Origin: Bacteroidales bacterium UBA1077 | GTDB taxonomy: Bacteria; Bacteroidota; Bacteroidia; Bacteroidales; UBA932 | Assembly (NCBI GenBank): GCA_002314195.1 | Contig: DCCQ01000050.1 | Coordinates: forward strand, 1-17,328 | Length of the DNA stretch: 17,328 bases | Direction: 5' to 3' | Part shown: positions 1 through 6,936 of the stretch, piece by piece | How positions within the stretch are numbered: the stretch's first letter is position 1 | How the letters are laid out: every line of letters starts with the position of its first letter | Position numbers and translations under genes: made by a program | Notes under the pieces: model-generated | Databases searched by the model: none | What the model was told of the DNA's origin: nothing | What the model saw: only the letters and a program-made list of their open reading frames with translations

Positions 1-32
1 ATTGCTTGTTTTATAAAAAAGATATACCTTTG
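1..32 (+). promoter_or_regulatory. Bacteroidota-type promoter of a short transcript
   Basis: TTG at 2-4 is followed by 20 bases and then TACCTTTG at 25-32, which matches the Bacteroidota sigma-70 consensus (TTG, 19-21 bases, TAnnTTTG). Transcription should start near 39-40. No start codon with a usable reading frame follows before the terminator at 77-116, so the promoter seems to serve a non-coding transcript. The -33 element touches the window edge, so its upstream part is not visible. Confidence 0.7.
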
Positions 33-38
33 CAACGA

Positions 39-116
39 ATAGTTTTTTCATAGGTTAAGTTTTAGGTTAGAATTGCGAACGGGGTCTGCTGCGACAGCAA
101 ACCCCGTTCATCTTTT
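39..116 (+). ncRNA. Candidate small RNA of about 75-80 nt
   Basis: A good promoter (1-32) and a strong intrinsic terminator (77-116) enclose only about 40 bases with no ORF. The body has two direct copies of TAGGTTA (51-57 and 63-69) spaced 12 bases apart, followed by the terminator hairpin. This is either an independent small RNA or an attenuated leader. No gene lies within the next 1.6 kb on this strand, which favours a stand-alone RNA. I do not recognise the family. Confidence 0.4.
77..116 (+). terminator. Intrinsic terminator of the short transcript
   Basis: GAACGGGGT at 77-85 pairs with ACCCCGTTC at 101-109, and TGCTG at 87-91 pairs with CAGCA at 95-99. One C-A mismatch separates the two helices and the loop has three bases. 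The tail at 110-116 contains TTTT. This is a very stable, 14-base-pair stem. Confidence 0.75.
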
Positions 117-270
117 ATGTTGATAAGTAATTGATTATCATGCTGTTGCCCCCCCCTATGCGTGTTTTTGCATCGTAGGAACTCTTATCCTCGCTTTTGG
201 ACAGGCTCTTAAATGAGCATGATAAGTGAATAAACATTCTTGAAAATTGCATATTATGTTCAAAAATGAT
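117..270. other. AT-rich intergenic stretch without a recognised gene
   Basis: No ORF of credible length or RNA gene is visible. It holds a small inverted repeat (TGATAA 121-126, TTATCA 135-140), another copy of TGATAA near 223, and a run of eight C at 149-156 that stands out in AT-rich sequence. Confidence 0.5.
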
Positions 271-312
271 AAAAGCAATAGCCCTCACAAGGCCGAGGGC
301 TGTGAGGGCTAT
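271..312 (-). terminator. Terminator of the four-gene outer-membrane operon
   Basis: ATAGCCCTCACA (278-289) pairs perfectly with TGTGAGGGCTAT (301-312) around an 11-base loop. Read on the minus strand the stem is followed by TTTT (274-271), 25 bases beyond the stop codon of the DUF4876 gene. TTTT also follows on the plus strand (314-317), so the hairpin could act in both directions. GAGGGC in the loop (295-300) could pair instead with GCCCTC (281-286). Confidence 0.75.
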
Positions 313-336
313 CGTTTTCGGATCTTCTGACCGTGT

Positions 337-1773
337 CTACCTCTTGAGGGACGGTGTGGAGTCTCTTGTGAAATCGTTGGTGGAATTATTCGTGTCTATA
401 AGTTTTCCGTTTTCATTTTTTTTGCGGAGGACTGACTTTCCGTACTTGTCAGGATCTTGGTCGATTTTTCCGCATCCAGTGTAACCGGAATCAATTGAAT
501 CATCCCAACTGTTGGCGAAGAACTTCACTTCAAGTGAAAGGTTGACACCGTCAATGACCCACTGATTCGGAATTTTGTAGGCCTTGCTGATGCTCATGTT
601 GAAATCCCCTGCTTTGGAATGATTGATGTAGTTTCCTTCCCACTTGTAGTCTTTAAGGAAGTTATCCATGCCTATTCCATAAGGAGGCAATGAGATGATC
701 AGCCCTTGGAATCCTTGTTTATGTAGAACAAAATATGAGTTCGTATAGCTGAACCAGACATCAAGATTAGGCACGTCCGGATTGTCTATGTCTTGCTGAG
801 CCGCTACTGTCGATTTGTCATACCATTCAAAATCCGCATTACTCAAATCGAATGCGTTAGGGTTTGTCTCGGTGTGATTTAGTGCGTTATTGGCTATTAT
901 AAGTGATGTACCTGGCTTTACAGGCACATCAGTGCCGTTCCCGGGAATGACATATGCTGTTCCTACACCGCAGTATTTGTCCTTGATTGGTTCAAGAAAC
1001 TCGTAATTAAGAGTTGATGGGTACTTTGCCTCGGAGATTATGATTCCGTCAGCGTAAAGCAACTCCTCTGAATTGTTGGTGATTTTAATGTATTGATCTC
1101 CATTGTGTTTGTCTGGTTTTCCGGTTGTAGGAAGTGCAGAACCAGCGAAGTAAATCTCCTCTATCAGCAGCTCTCCCGGCTCGATGTCCCTCCAACTTTG
1201 CTCCAGGGAAACTTTCTCAAGTTCCGCTCCGGCTGTTGTCGAGAGGACAATCTCGGTTGAACGATAAGCGTCAGTCCTGTTGGTGTCCAGCTGAAGCACC
1301 ACGCTGTCCTTTCTGGTCTCAACCACGGAAATCCATTCCGGAGTCTCGCCGACTTCATACACGTAGCCTTGAACGGCAGGGAAAGCGACTCTGCCACCTC
1401 TACCTCTTACCTTCAAAGCGGATGATTCCGGCTGCTCCGGAGGAACAGGACCATTCTGGGTGATCTTAAAGGATTGGAGTCCGAGGGAAGTGTCGAATGT
1501 CAGCGTCGAGGTTCTCGGCGTGGCGTCCTCGTAAGGCTCAACCGTGACGGTCACCTCGGTGTCTGAATTGCCGCTTGTGACTGAGACCGTGTACCAAGTG
1601 TCGGCCTGTGGCACTTGTGCCGTCCAGTCTCTGTTGGTGGAGATGAACACGGTCTGCGTGCCTCCGTTGGCGTCAAACTTCAGCTCTTCGGTTGACAGGG
1701 TGAAGATAGGATCTTCTTCGTTGCAGGCCGCAAGTGCGAGCGCTGCTGAAAGGATTAAAAGTAACTTTTTCAT
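337..1773 (-). CDS. BACON-domain lipoprotein with C-terminal DUF4876
   Basis: A 478-residue predicted surface lipoprotein. The signal peptide ends in the lipobox LAAC (Cys17), and the acidic residues after Cys (NEED) resemble the Bacteroidota lipoprotein export signal for the outer face of the outer membrane. Residues 24-108 form a BACON domain, with typical strands such as LKFDANGGTQTVFIST and the closing FKITQNG. Residues 118-194 look like a second, divergent BACON-type domain. Residues 200-478 match DUF4876, whose function is not known. It is the last gene of the operon, 43 bases after the DUF6850 gene and just before the terminator. BACON domains are usually binding modules, so it may bind the substrate or a partner of the upstream receptor; that is inference. 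Codons for the DUF4876 part are clearly more AT-rich than those for the BACON part. Confidence 0.82.
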   Translation of the reverse strand: MKKLLLILSAALALAACNEEDPIFTLSTEELKFDANGGTQTVFISTNRDWTAQVPQADTWYTVSVTSGNSDTEVTVTVEPYEDATPRTSTLTFDTSLGLQSFKITQNGPVPPEQPESSALKVRGRGGRVAFPAVQGYVYEVGETPEWISVVETRKDSVVLQLDTNRTDAYRSTEIVLSTTAGAELEKVSLEQSWRDIEPGELLIEEIYFAGSALPTTGKPDKHNGDQYIKITNNSEELLYADGIIISEAKYPSTLNYEFLEPIKDKYCGVGTAYVIPGNGTDVPVKPGTSLIIANNALNHTETNPNAFDLSNADFEWYDKSTVAAQQDIDNPDVPNLDVWFSYTNSYFVLHKQGFQGLIISLPPYGIGMDNFLKDYKWEGNYINHSKAGDFNMSISKAYKIPNQWVIDGVNLSLEVKFFANSWDDSIDSGYTGCGKIDQDPDKYGKSVLRKKNENGKLIDTNNSTNDFTRDSTPSLKR

Positions 1774-1816
1774 AATCTGTTAGTTGTTATAGAAATCATT
1801 GTTCATTGCCTAAAAT

Positions 1817-3346
1817 CTAAAATGCCAGCCCTATAGCCACGGTCAGATACTCCGCGTGGCCGAATCCATCAATGGATCTGAACGAGAATTCCGGCTTGAG
1901 AAAGACAGCCGTGTTGTGCGCGATATTTCGTTGTATCCCAAAACTTAGTCCGGCAGTGGTCTTTCCAGAGGAAATCATGGAATGGAAGTGCTCCAAATAG
2001 TCCAGTATCCTTGAATCAGTGTATCGGGCGGGAATAGACAAGGATCCGTCCAGCCCGAATGTGCGCCGGAATTTCACGTTCGCGCCAAACAGCCACTCTT
2101 TGTGTTGCCTTCTCAAACCTAGAGTCAGGCCGGCGCCCGCAAAGCTGAAAGTCATCTCCCTTTTCGGGAATATGTACTCCGCGGAAGACCTGCAATATTC
2201 AAAGACAGGCTCAGCGCAGATTATTCCCGCCGCGGACGGCACCTCCACCGCTCCCCTCAGATTGGCGGAAAGAATCCGGTTCCGGTACATCGTCAATGAA
2301 CCCAGCACAGCATATTCATTGTTCTTGCCTGTGTCAATGATGTTTTCCGTGCTTTGCCTCAGCTCATAGGCCATTCCGGTGAGTATATTCCATTTCACTC
2401 CGCTGCTTAGATGCTTGTAGCCAAACATCCCTTCGAGTCTCTGGATCCAGAGATCGGTGATAGGTACCTCATTGTTGGCGGTCAGCAGGCACTCTATGTC
2501 CAGACTGTTGTAGGAAAGCAAGCCTGTCCATCCATTCGAGTGCCCCGGAATGACAGAGGCGGAGACTTCCCATCCATGACCATCATACCTGCTGGAAGTG
2601 AAGTCGCCGGCTCCATCGAATCTGGCGAAGTGGCTTCCAAGACCTGTGAAATGCAGTTCGGAGGTGTTGGCTCCAAGAGGGTCATAAAAACTTACGTCCT
2701 GCGACTGCTTGTAAATCCTGAATGCGGTGTTAAGGTCGAAGACATAACCATGAGAGGTAATTCCTCCTGTAAGGATGGCATTGAGATCGGATGTGACGGA
2801 TCTTGGCCGCGGATCAACCTGACGGTATTCGTGCAATGCCCTGTAGCCACCGTAAATCCCTATGTGAGCCTTGCCCAAAAGCTTAGACCAAGCTCCGAAG
2901 AAGGAATATTGCTCTTTCTGGAGGTCGCCTCCCACAGTGTCCACCATCACATCCGGATAGAGTAGTTCGAAGTCGGATGTGGAGTTCCAAAGCACATTCC
3001 TTTTTACTCCTCTTGAATATTCCGCCCCGGCTCTGACCGCTGAATAACCCTGCAACCGGATCAAGGAATTGACCTTGACCGAACCTTGGTCCAGTCCGTC
3101 TCCCTCCTGTGGCAGCAGGGTGTCTTTCACGCGGCGCAAGCCATAGACAGCCTTGATCTCTGAATATGTCGGGATGTCCCACAGCAGGAAACCGCCCGCG
3201 TTGTGGCCGGCGATCTCACTCCGTCCCAGGGCACGGGCAGGGGACAGGCACCTCTCAGAGGCCGAATTGACATCAGCCTTCTCTTGCCCCAAGGCCGATG
3301 CGATTGTTGTCAGGAGTGATAACAATATGATGCGGATCCGTTTCAT
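1817..3346 (-). CDS. DUF6850-family outer-membrane beta-barrel protein
   Basis: A 509-residue protein with a cleavable signal peptide (about residues 1-20, ending SALG before Q). It is rich in alternating aromatic/polar strands, such as YSFFGAWSKLLG and HIGIYGGYRALHEYR, and ends in the strand YLTVAIGLAF with a terminal Phe, the usual signal for barrel assembly. Sequence and gene order fit the DUF6850 family of Bacteroidota, which has no assigned function. The start codon overlaps the stop of the upstream lipoprotein gene as ATGA (3343-3346), which suggests translational coupling. It is presumably a partner of the TonB-dependent receptor made from the same operon. Confidence 0.75.
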   Translation of the reverse strand: MKRIRIILLSLLTTIASALGQEKADVNSASERCLSPARALGRSEIAGHNAGGFLLWDIPTYSEIKAVYGLRRVKDTLLPQEGDGLDQGSVKVNSLIRLQGYSAVRAGAEYSRGVKRNVLWNSTSDFELLYPDVMVDTVGGDLQKEQYSFFGAWSKLLGKAHIGIYGGYRALHEYRQVDPRPRSVTSDLNAILTGGITSHGYVFDLNTAFRIYKQSQDVSFYDPLGANTSELHFTGLGSHFARFDGAGDFTSSRYDGHGWEVSASVIPGHSNGWTGLLSYNSLDIECLLTANNEVPITDLWIQRLEGMFGYKHLSSGVKWNILTGMAYELRQSTENIIDTGKNNEYAVLGSLTMYRNRILSANLRGAVEVPSAAGIICAEPVFEYCRSSAEYIFPKREMTFSFAGAGLTLGLRRQHKEWLFGANVKFRRTFGLDGSLSIPARYTDSRILDYLEHFHSMISSGKTTAGLSFGIQRNIAHNTAVFLKPEFSFRSIDGFGHAEYLTVAIGLAF

Positions 3347-3756
3347 TTCAGTACTGTCAATTCAAGGTTCAAAGTCTCTTTGTCGTTCAGCAAGGTCACG
3401 GAAGTCTTCGGGGAGTTGTAACCCGAGAAACGGACCTTCTTGCGCTGACCGTCGCTGAACACGGCCTTGCCGTCGAAAGAGATCATATAGATTCCTTTCC
3501 TGACCTTGACCGTGGCTGTCCCGACCTGAAACGTCGGGATTTCATATTCCTGCTTCGTGTTGAGGTCGCGGATGAACGAGCCGTCAAGGGAATTGTCCAC
3601 CTCGACTCTTTCGATTCCGGCGTTGACCGACGGACATGTCACATTCATAGTCACGATCGTGAATACATTCTGCCCCGAGTCTTTCTCGCATCCGCAGAGA
3701 AAGATCGAGAAAAGCAGTATGATATTCCGTATGGATTTGTGAGTCAGCATATTCAT
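3343..3756 (-). CDS. Small lipoprotein of the TonB-receptor operon
   Basis: A 137-residue predicted lipoprotein of unknown function. The signal peptide runs to the lipobox LCGC (Cys23), followed by EKD, an acidic stretch compatible with surface export. The mature part of about 114 residues looks like a compact beta-sandwich, with alternating strands such as TATVKVRKGIYMISFDG. Its start codon overlaps the stop of the receptor gene by one base (TAATG at 3758-3754), and its own stop overlaps the next start, so the three genes are tightly coupled. A second ATG at codon 3 is an equally possible start. I do not recognise a named family. Confidence 0.75.
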   Translation of the reverse strand: MNMLTHKSIRNIILLFSIFLCGCEKDSGQNVFTIVTMNVTCPSVNAGIERVEVDNSLDGSFIRDLNTKQEYEIPTFQVGTATVKVRKGIYMISFDGKAVFSDGQRKKVRFSGYNSPKTSVTLLNDKETLNLELTVLK

Positions 3757-6614
3757 TAAAGTTTGAAGTTCAGCTCCATTCCGAAGTACGGCAGGACGGA
3801 GCGGCGCACGAGGATGCCCATGTTCGTCCTGTAGTCAGGTGAGACATCCAGAATCTTGTTCACGAACAAGGCGCAGGCGATCTTGTCGTGGTAGATCTTC
3901 TTAGTCGCCTTGAGGTTGATGTTCATGCTGAACGGGATTCTGAAATAGATTGGCATCGAAGGGGTATATTCCCTGATCATCTGGGCCAGGATGCCGTTGG
4001 CGGCGGATTCGTCCGTGAACGGGTGGCTTTCCAGATTCTTGTCGATGTAGGAGAGCGGCCGCGCGTCCTTGGCCGTGTTCTGGCTTCCGGTGAACCATTG
4101 GCACTGGAACGAGGTCGAGAAGATCATGCCGAGCCTCGGAATCTGGGTGTCAAACATGAAATTCGTGTTGAAGACCTCGCGCAGGAAACCGTCCGTGTCC
4201 TTGTAGTAGCCGACGTAAGGATATGTCTTGCCGGCCACGACCACCGATGGCCGGTAATATGTCGGCTGGCTGTTGCTGTACCTTGTCCTGAACCATGCGC
4301 CGCTGACGGTGACCTTTGTCCTGATCGGCCGGATTCTCGGGGCGGACATTATGAACTCGACACCTTCCTTCAGAGTGCGGCTGCCGTTGGTGTTGAAGGT
4401 GTAGCCGATGAGCAGTGTGTCCCTAACCCAAGGGGTCGTCTCCGTTGAAGGAGGGCCTGTCAGGGTGCTCTTGTCGATCGTCTCCTCTTGATAGTCCTTG
4501 TAAATCACACGTGTGAACTCGCTGGCGTACCTGAATCCGGAAGTCATATCCTCTCTGAAATAGTCTATGTTGAACGAGAAATCTCGTCCGATCTGGACAT
4601 CCGTGGCGATCTCCCATTTGAAATTTCTTGCGGCCTTGAGGTCGAAGTTCGTCGGGTCGATCTTCATCACATAGACATTGATTCTCCGAAGATTCTCCTC
4701 AACCGGCCAGTAGTTCATCTGGGTGATGTCGTAGTAGATCGGATCCGGGTAAAGCTGATCCATTGTCGGAAACTTTGTGTGCCAACCCGCTCCGCCGGAC
4801 AGTCCGACCTTCACATCCTTTCCGAAAGCCTTCTCCAACCTGAGGTTCAGCCTCGGATCAAAGTATGGCTTGAGATTGACTGAATATTCCTTGCCGGCTC
4901 CCGCCATAGCCGCGACCCTCACTCCGGCAAGCCATTCGGCCTTGAATCCGTTCCCGAAAGTCAGAACGGAATTGTCTTCGATGAAGGCTGATATCTGGTG
5001 CGTAGCCGGGATTGCTGAATAGTTCCTCGGGCGGACGTTCATGTCCACGGAGAACGGTCTCTCCGGATCGAATATGGTTCCTTTGCCGAAGTTCTTGCTG
5101 ACATTCCACTGGGCACCAGCCTTGAGTGTGTTTGTCGTGTTCCCGAAATCCTTGCGGAACTTCGCCGTGCCGTTGAGGTAGGCGTAGAACGGCTTGCCAT
5201 CGACCTTCAGCGTCGCCTCGTATTTGTAAGGCACTATCGTTACGTCGAACTCGCCCTCTTTCAGACTTGTCGAGAGAGGCATCGGAGAACTATATTCAAC
5301 GAACTTCCATCTGCTGATCAGGTCTTTCTCGTAGGCCAGGGAACCGGTGATGTCAAGACTCTGGAAGAACGATTTCAGGCTCTTGCTGCGGACGGTATAT
5401 TCCCCACCCAACGCGAAGCGGCTGTAGTTGGACTTGTAGGTCTCGATCGGGCCACAGTCTCCGAAGTCCAGGTTCTTGTCGGACTTTTGGTTGTCGAACG
5501 AACCGGTGTAGTCAAGGCTTCCGCTGAGGGTTCTGACAAGTTTTCCGGTCCAAGTCTTGCCGATTCTGTAGCTCCCGGTTAGCCGCTTGTAATTCTGCCT
5601 TGTGTTGCGCGGATCTGCCCTGGAATCCAGGAAGTTGCCGCTGAAGTTCATCGTCAGCTTGTCGGTATTGCCCCACTCCAGATCCTTGCCAAGGTAGAAG
5701 AGCTTGCTCTTCATGTCCGCTTTGAAGCGGGCTCTGGTGTCGTTGCCTCCTTTGCGTCGCCTGATGTTGACAAGGCCGCTGGTGAGGTCACCATATTCAA
5801 CAGAAGGGATTCCGCGGATGATCTCGATGGATTCCACGTCCTCCGTGGTGATGGTCCTCATGTCGACTCCGGCGTTGACAAAGGAAGATCCGTAGCTGCT
5901 GTAGGCCGGAGTTGTCTGGAGGTTCGCGTCGTTGTTGACCGGGACCCCGTCAATGAGAAACCTGGTTCCGAGGGAAGAGGTGTTGTAGTTGCCGCTGGAG
6001 ACTGAAACCGCCCTCAGGTCGATTGTTTTCGGTGTTGAGAATGAAGGATCGACAGATCGTCCTCCCGGAAGCAGCTCAAGCAGGTCGGCGAAACTGGACG
6101 GCTGGATGTGCGCTATCGCATCCTGCCCGATCCGTGACGAACTTGTCAGTCCATGGCTTTCCGTGGCTGTGACAACCACCTCGTTGATGGCGAACGAATC
6201 CTGGATCAATGAGTATCTCCCGTCTTTCCGCACGGCCGTTGTCAATGTCTTGTAGCCCATGCAGGTGATCTGAAGCGTGCCGCCTGCGGCATTGAGCTTG
6301 AATCTGCCTAAGGAATCTGTGACATCCCAGACTGCCTTGTCCCCTTTTATGGCTACCGCCGCTCCCGCGACTGGGGATCCGTCCGCATGGTCGATGACCG
6401 TTCCTGTGATGCTGCCAGCACTGTTCTTGGTGGCAGACTGTTCGCTTGATGTGCTTTTAGTACGGCTTTGAGACACTGTTCTGTCGTTTGCGGTGCCATT
6501 TGCATAGCTTCGGACCGCACCGTTTCCGGAACCGTTGGCTTGGGCGAACGCATTGACTGACAGAGCAGCAGCCGTCGCAAAAATGATTAATGACTTTATA
6601 TTTACCTCAAACAC
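3756..6614 (-). CDS. TonB-dependent outer-membrane receptor with carboxypeptidase-regulatory-like N-domain
   Basis: A TonB-energised outer-membrane transporter of 952 residues from the proposed GTG start at 6614. The signal peptide covers about residues 1-24 (ending NAFA before Q). A low-complexity Ser/Asn/Gly stretch follows, then a carboxypeptidase-regulatory-like beta-sandwich at about 67-140 (starts GSITGTVIDHADGSPVAGA). NEVVVTATES at 144-153 leads into the plug domain (about 154-288), with the hallmark IEIIRGIPSVEYGDLTSG. A 22-strand-type barrel fills the rest and ends in MELNFKL. The open frame extends upstream to ATGs at 6710 and 6665, but the promoter at 6641-6671 lies inside that extension, so those starts are unlikely. 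It heads a four-gene operon and is divergent from feoAB, so a metal or metal-chelate substrate is plausible but unproven. No SusD partner is present, which argues against a glycan-uptake locus. Confidence 0.88.
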   Translation of the reverse strand: MFEVNIKSLIIFATAAALSVNAFAQANGSGNGAVRSYANGTANDRTVSQSRTKSTSSEQSATKNSAGSITGTVIDHADGSPVAGAAVAIKGDKAVWDVTDSLGRFKLNAAGGTLQITCMGYKTLTTAVRKDGRYSLIQDSFAINEVVVTATESHGLTSSSRIGQDAIAHIQPSSFADLLELLPGGRSVDPSFSTPKTIDLRAVSVSSGNYNTSSLGTRFLIDGVPVNNDANLQTTPAYSSYGSSFVNAGVDMRTITTEDVESIEIIRGIPSVEYGDLTSGLVNIRRRKGGNDTRARFKADMKSKLFYLGKDLEWGNTDKLTMNFSGNFLDSRADPRNTRQNYKRLTGSYRIGKTWTGKLVRTLSGSLDYTGSFDNQKSDKNLDFGDCGPIETYKSNYSRFALGGEYTVRSKSLKSFFQSLDITGSLAYEKDLISRWKFVEYSSPMPLSTSLKEGEFDVTIVPYKYEATLKVDGKPFYAYLNGTAKFRKDFGNTTNTLKAGAQWNVSKNFGKGTIFDPERPFSVDMNVRPRNYSAIPATHQISAFIEDNSVLTFGNGFKAEWLAGVRVAAMAGAGKEYSVNLKPYFDPRLNLRLEKAFGKDVKVGLSGGAGWHTKFPTMDQLYPDPIYYDITQMNYWPVEENLRRINVYVMKIDPTNFDLKAARNFKWEIATDVQIGRDFSFNIDYFREDMTSGFRYASEFTRVIYKDYQEETIDKSTLTGPPSTETTPWVRDTLLIGYTFNTNGSRTLKEGVEFIMSAPRIRPIRTKVTVSGAWFRTRYSNSQPTYYRPSVVVAGKTYPYVGYYKDTDGFLREVFNTNFMFDTQIPRLGMIFSTSFQCQWFTGSQNTAKDARPLSYIDKNLESHPFTDESAANGILAQMIREYTPSMPIYFRIPFSMNINLKATKKIYHDKIACALFVNKILDVSPDYRTNMGILVRRSVLPYFGMELNFKL

Positions 6615-6640
6615 TTTTAGATTTTCTGTTTTCAAAACCA

Positions 6641-6671
6641 CAAAATTATACTTGAATGAAGTCATCGTCAA
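6641..6671 (-). promoter_or_regulatory. Promoter of the TonB-receptor operon
   Basis: On the minus strand, TTG (6671-6669) is followed by exactly 20 bases and TAATTTTG (6648-6641), a full match to the Bacteroidota consensus. Transcription should begin near 6636, giving a leader of about 20 bases before the proposed GTG start. The leader contains the A-rich stretch GAAAATCTAAAA, typical of ribosome binding in this phylum. Confidence 0.7.
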
Positions 6672-6784
6672 TGCCAACAAATTAGGAATAAAACCACCCT
6701 GTTTAACCATTTGTGTGTAGATGCGTATTTTGTAATATATTGATTGATAGATAAATGATTGTTTGTCTTGCGCTGTCTTTAACT

Positions 6785-6801
6785 AAAGGGAATTGCCCTT
6801 T
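6785..6801. promoter_or_regulatory. Inverted repeat in the divergent control region (site 1)
   Basis: AAAGGG (6785-6790) and CCCTTT (6796-6801) flank five bases. The site lies about 50 bases upstream of the feoAB -33 element and about 115 upstream of the receptor promoter. It has the same arrangement, AAGGG-5 bases-CCCT, as the site at 6911-6925. It could be an operator or, since T follows it, a weak hairpin terminator; no gene needs a terminator here. Confidence 0.35.
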
Positions 6802-6849
6802 TTACTGATAATTAGTGATTTGTCCACCACCTCTACCAATTATTGATGA

Positions 6850-6880
6850 TTGTAAAACTCTTGCAAAATGAATATTTTTG
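6850..6880 (+). promoter_or_regulatory. Promoter of the feoAB operon
   Basis: TTG (6850-6852), 20 bases, then TATTTTTG (6873-6880), a full match to the Bacteroidota consensus. Transcription should begin near 6887, leaving a leader of about 50 bases to the ATG at 6937. The upstream in-frame ATG at 6868 lies inside this promoter, so it cannot be the start on this transcript. Confidence 0.7.
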
Positions 6881-6910
6881 TAGCAATTTTGGATATTAGA
6901 AGCTGTTTTG

Positions 6911-6925
6911 AAGGGATAATCCCTA
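6911..6925 (+). promoter_or_regulatory. Leader inverted repeat upstream of feoAB (site 2)
   Basis: AAGGG, five bases, CCCTA. AGGGA and TCCCT can form a 5-base-pair hairpin with a TAA loop in the feoAB leader, 12 bases before the start codon. It could serve as an operator in DNA or as an RNA hairpin near the ribosome-binding region. Confidence 0.35.
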
Positions 6926-6936
6926 CTGTATTTCGC

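Noticed and set aside
266..484. A 72-residue plus-strand frame over the operon terminator
   Set aside because: It crosses the terminator hairpin and the antisense end of the DUF4876 gene, and it has no plausible ribosome-binding site or domain.
3888..4883. Long open frames on the plus strand opposite the TonB receptor gene
   Set aside because: They lie wholly antisense to a clear receptor gene, show no recognisable domain, and arise from its codon bias. Similar antisense frames over feoAB and mutL were left out for the same reason.
6721..6830. Possible Fur box around the ATTGATTGATAGATAAATGATTG segment and the later TGATAATTAGTGAT
   Set aside because: AT-rich sequence gives partial matches to the Fur consensus by chance; neither forms a convincing inverted repeat, and the Bacteroidota Fur consensus is not well enough known to me to decide.
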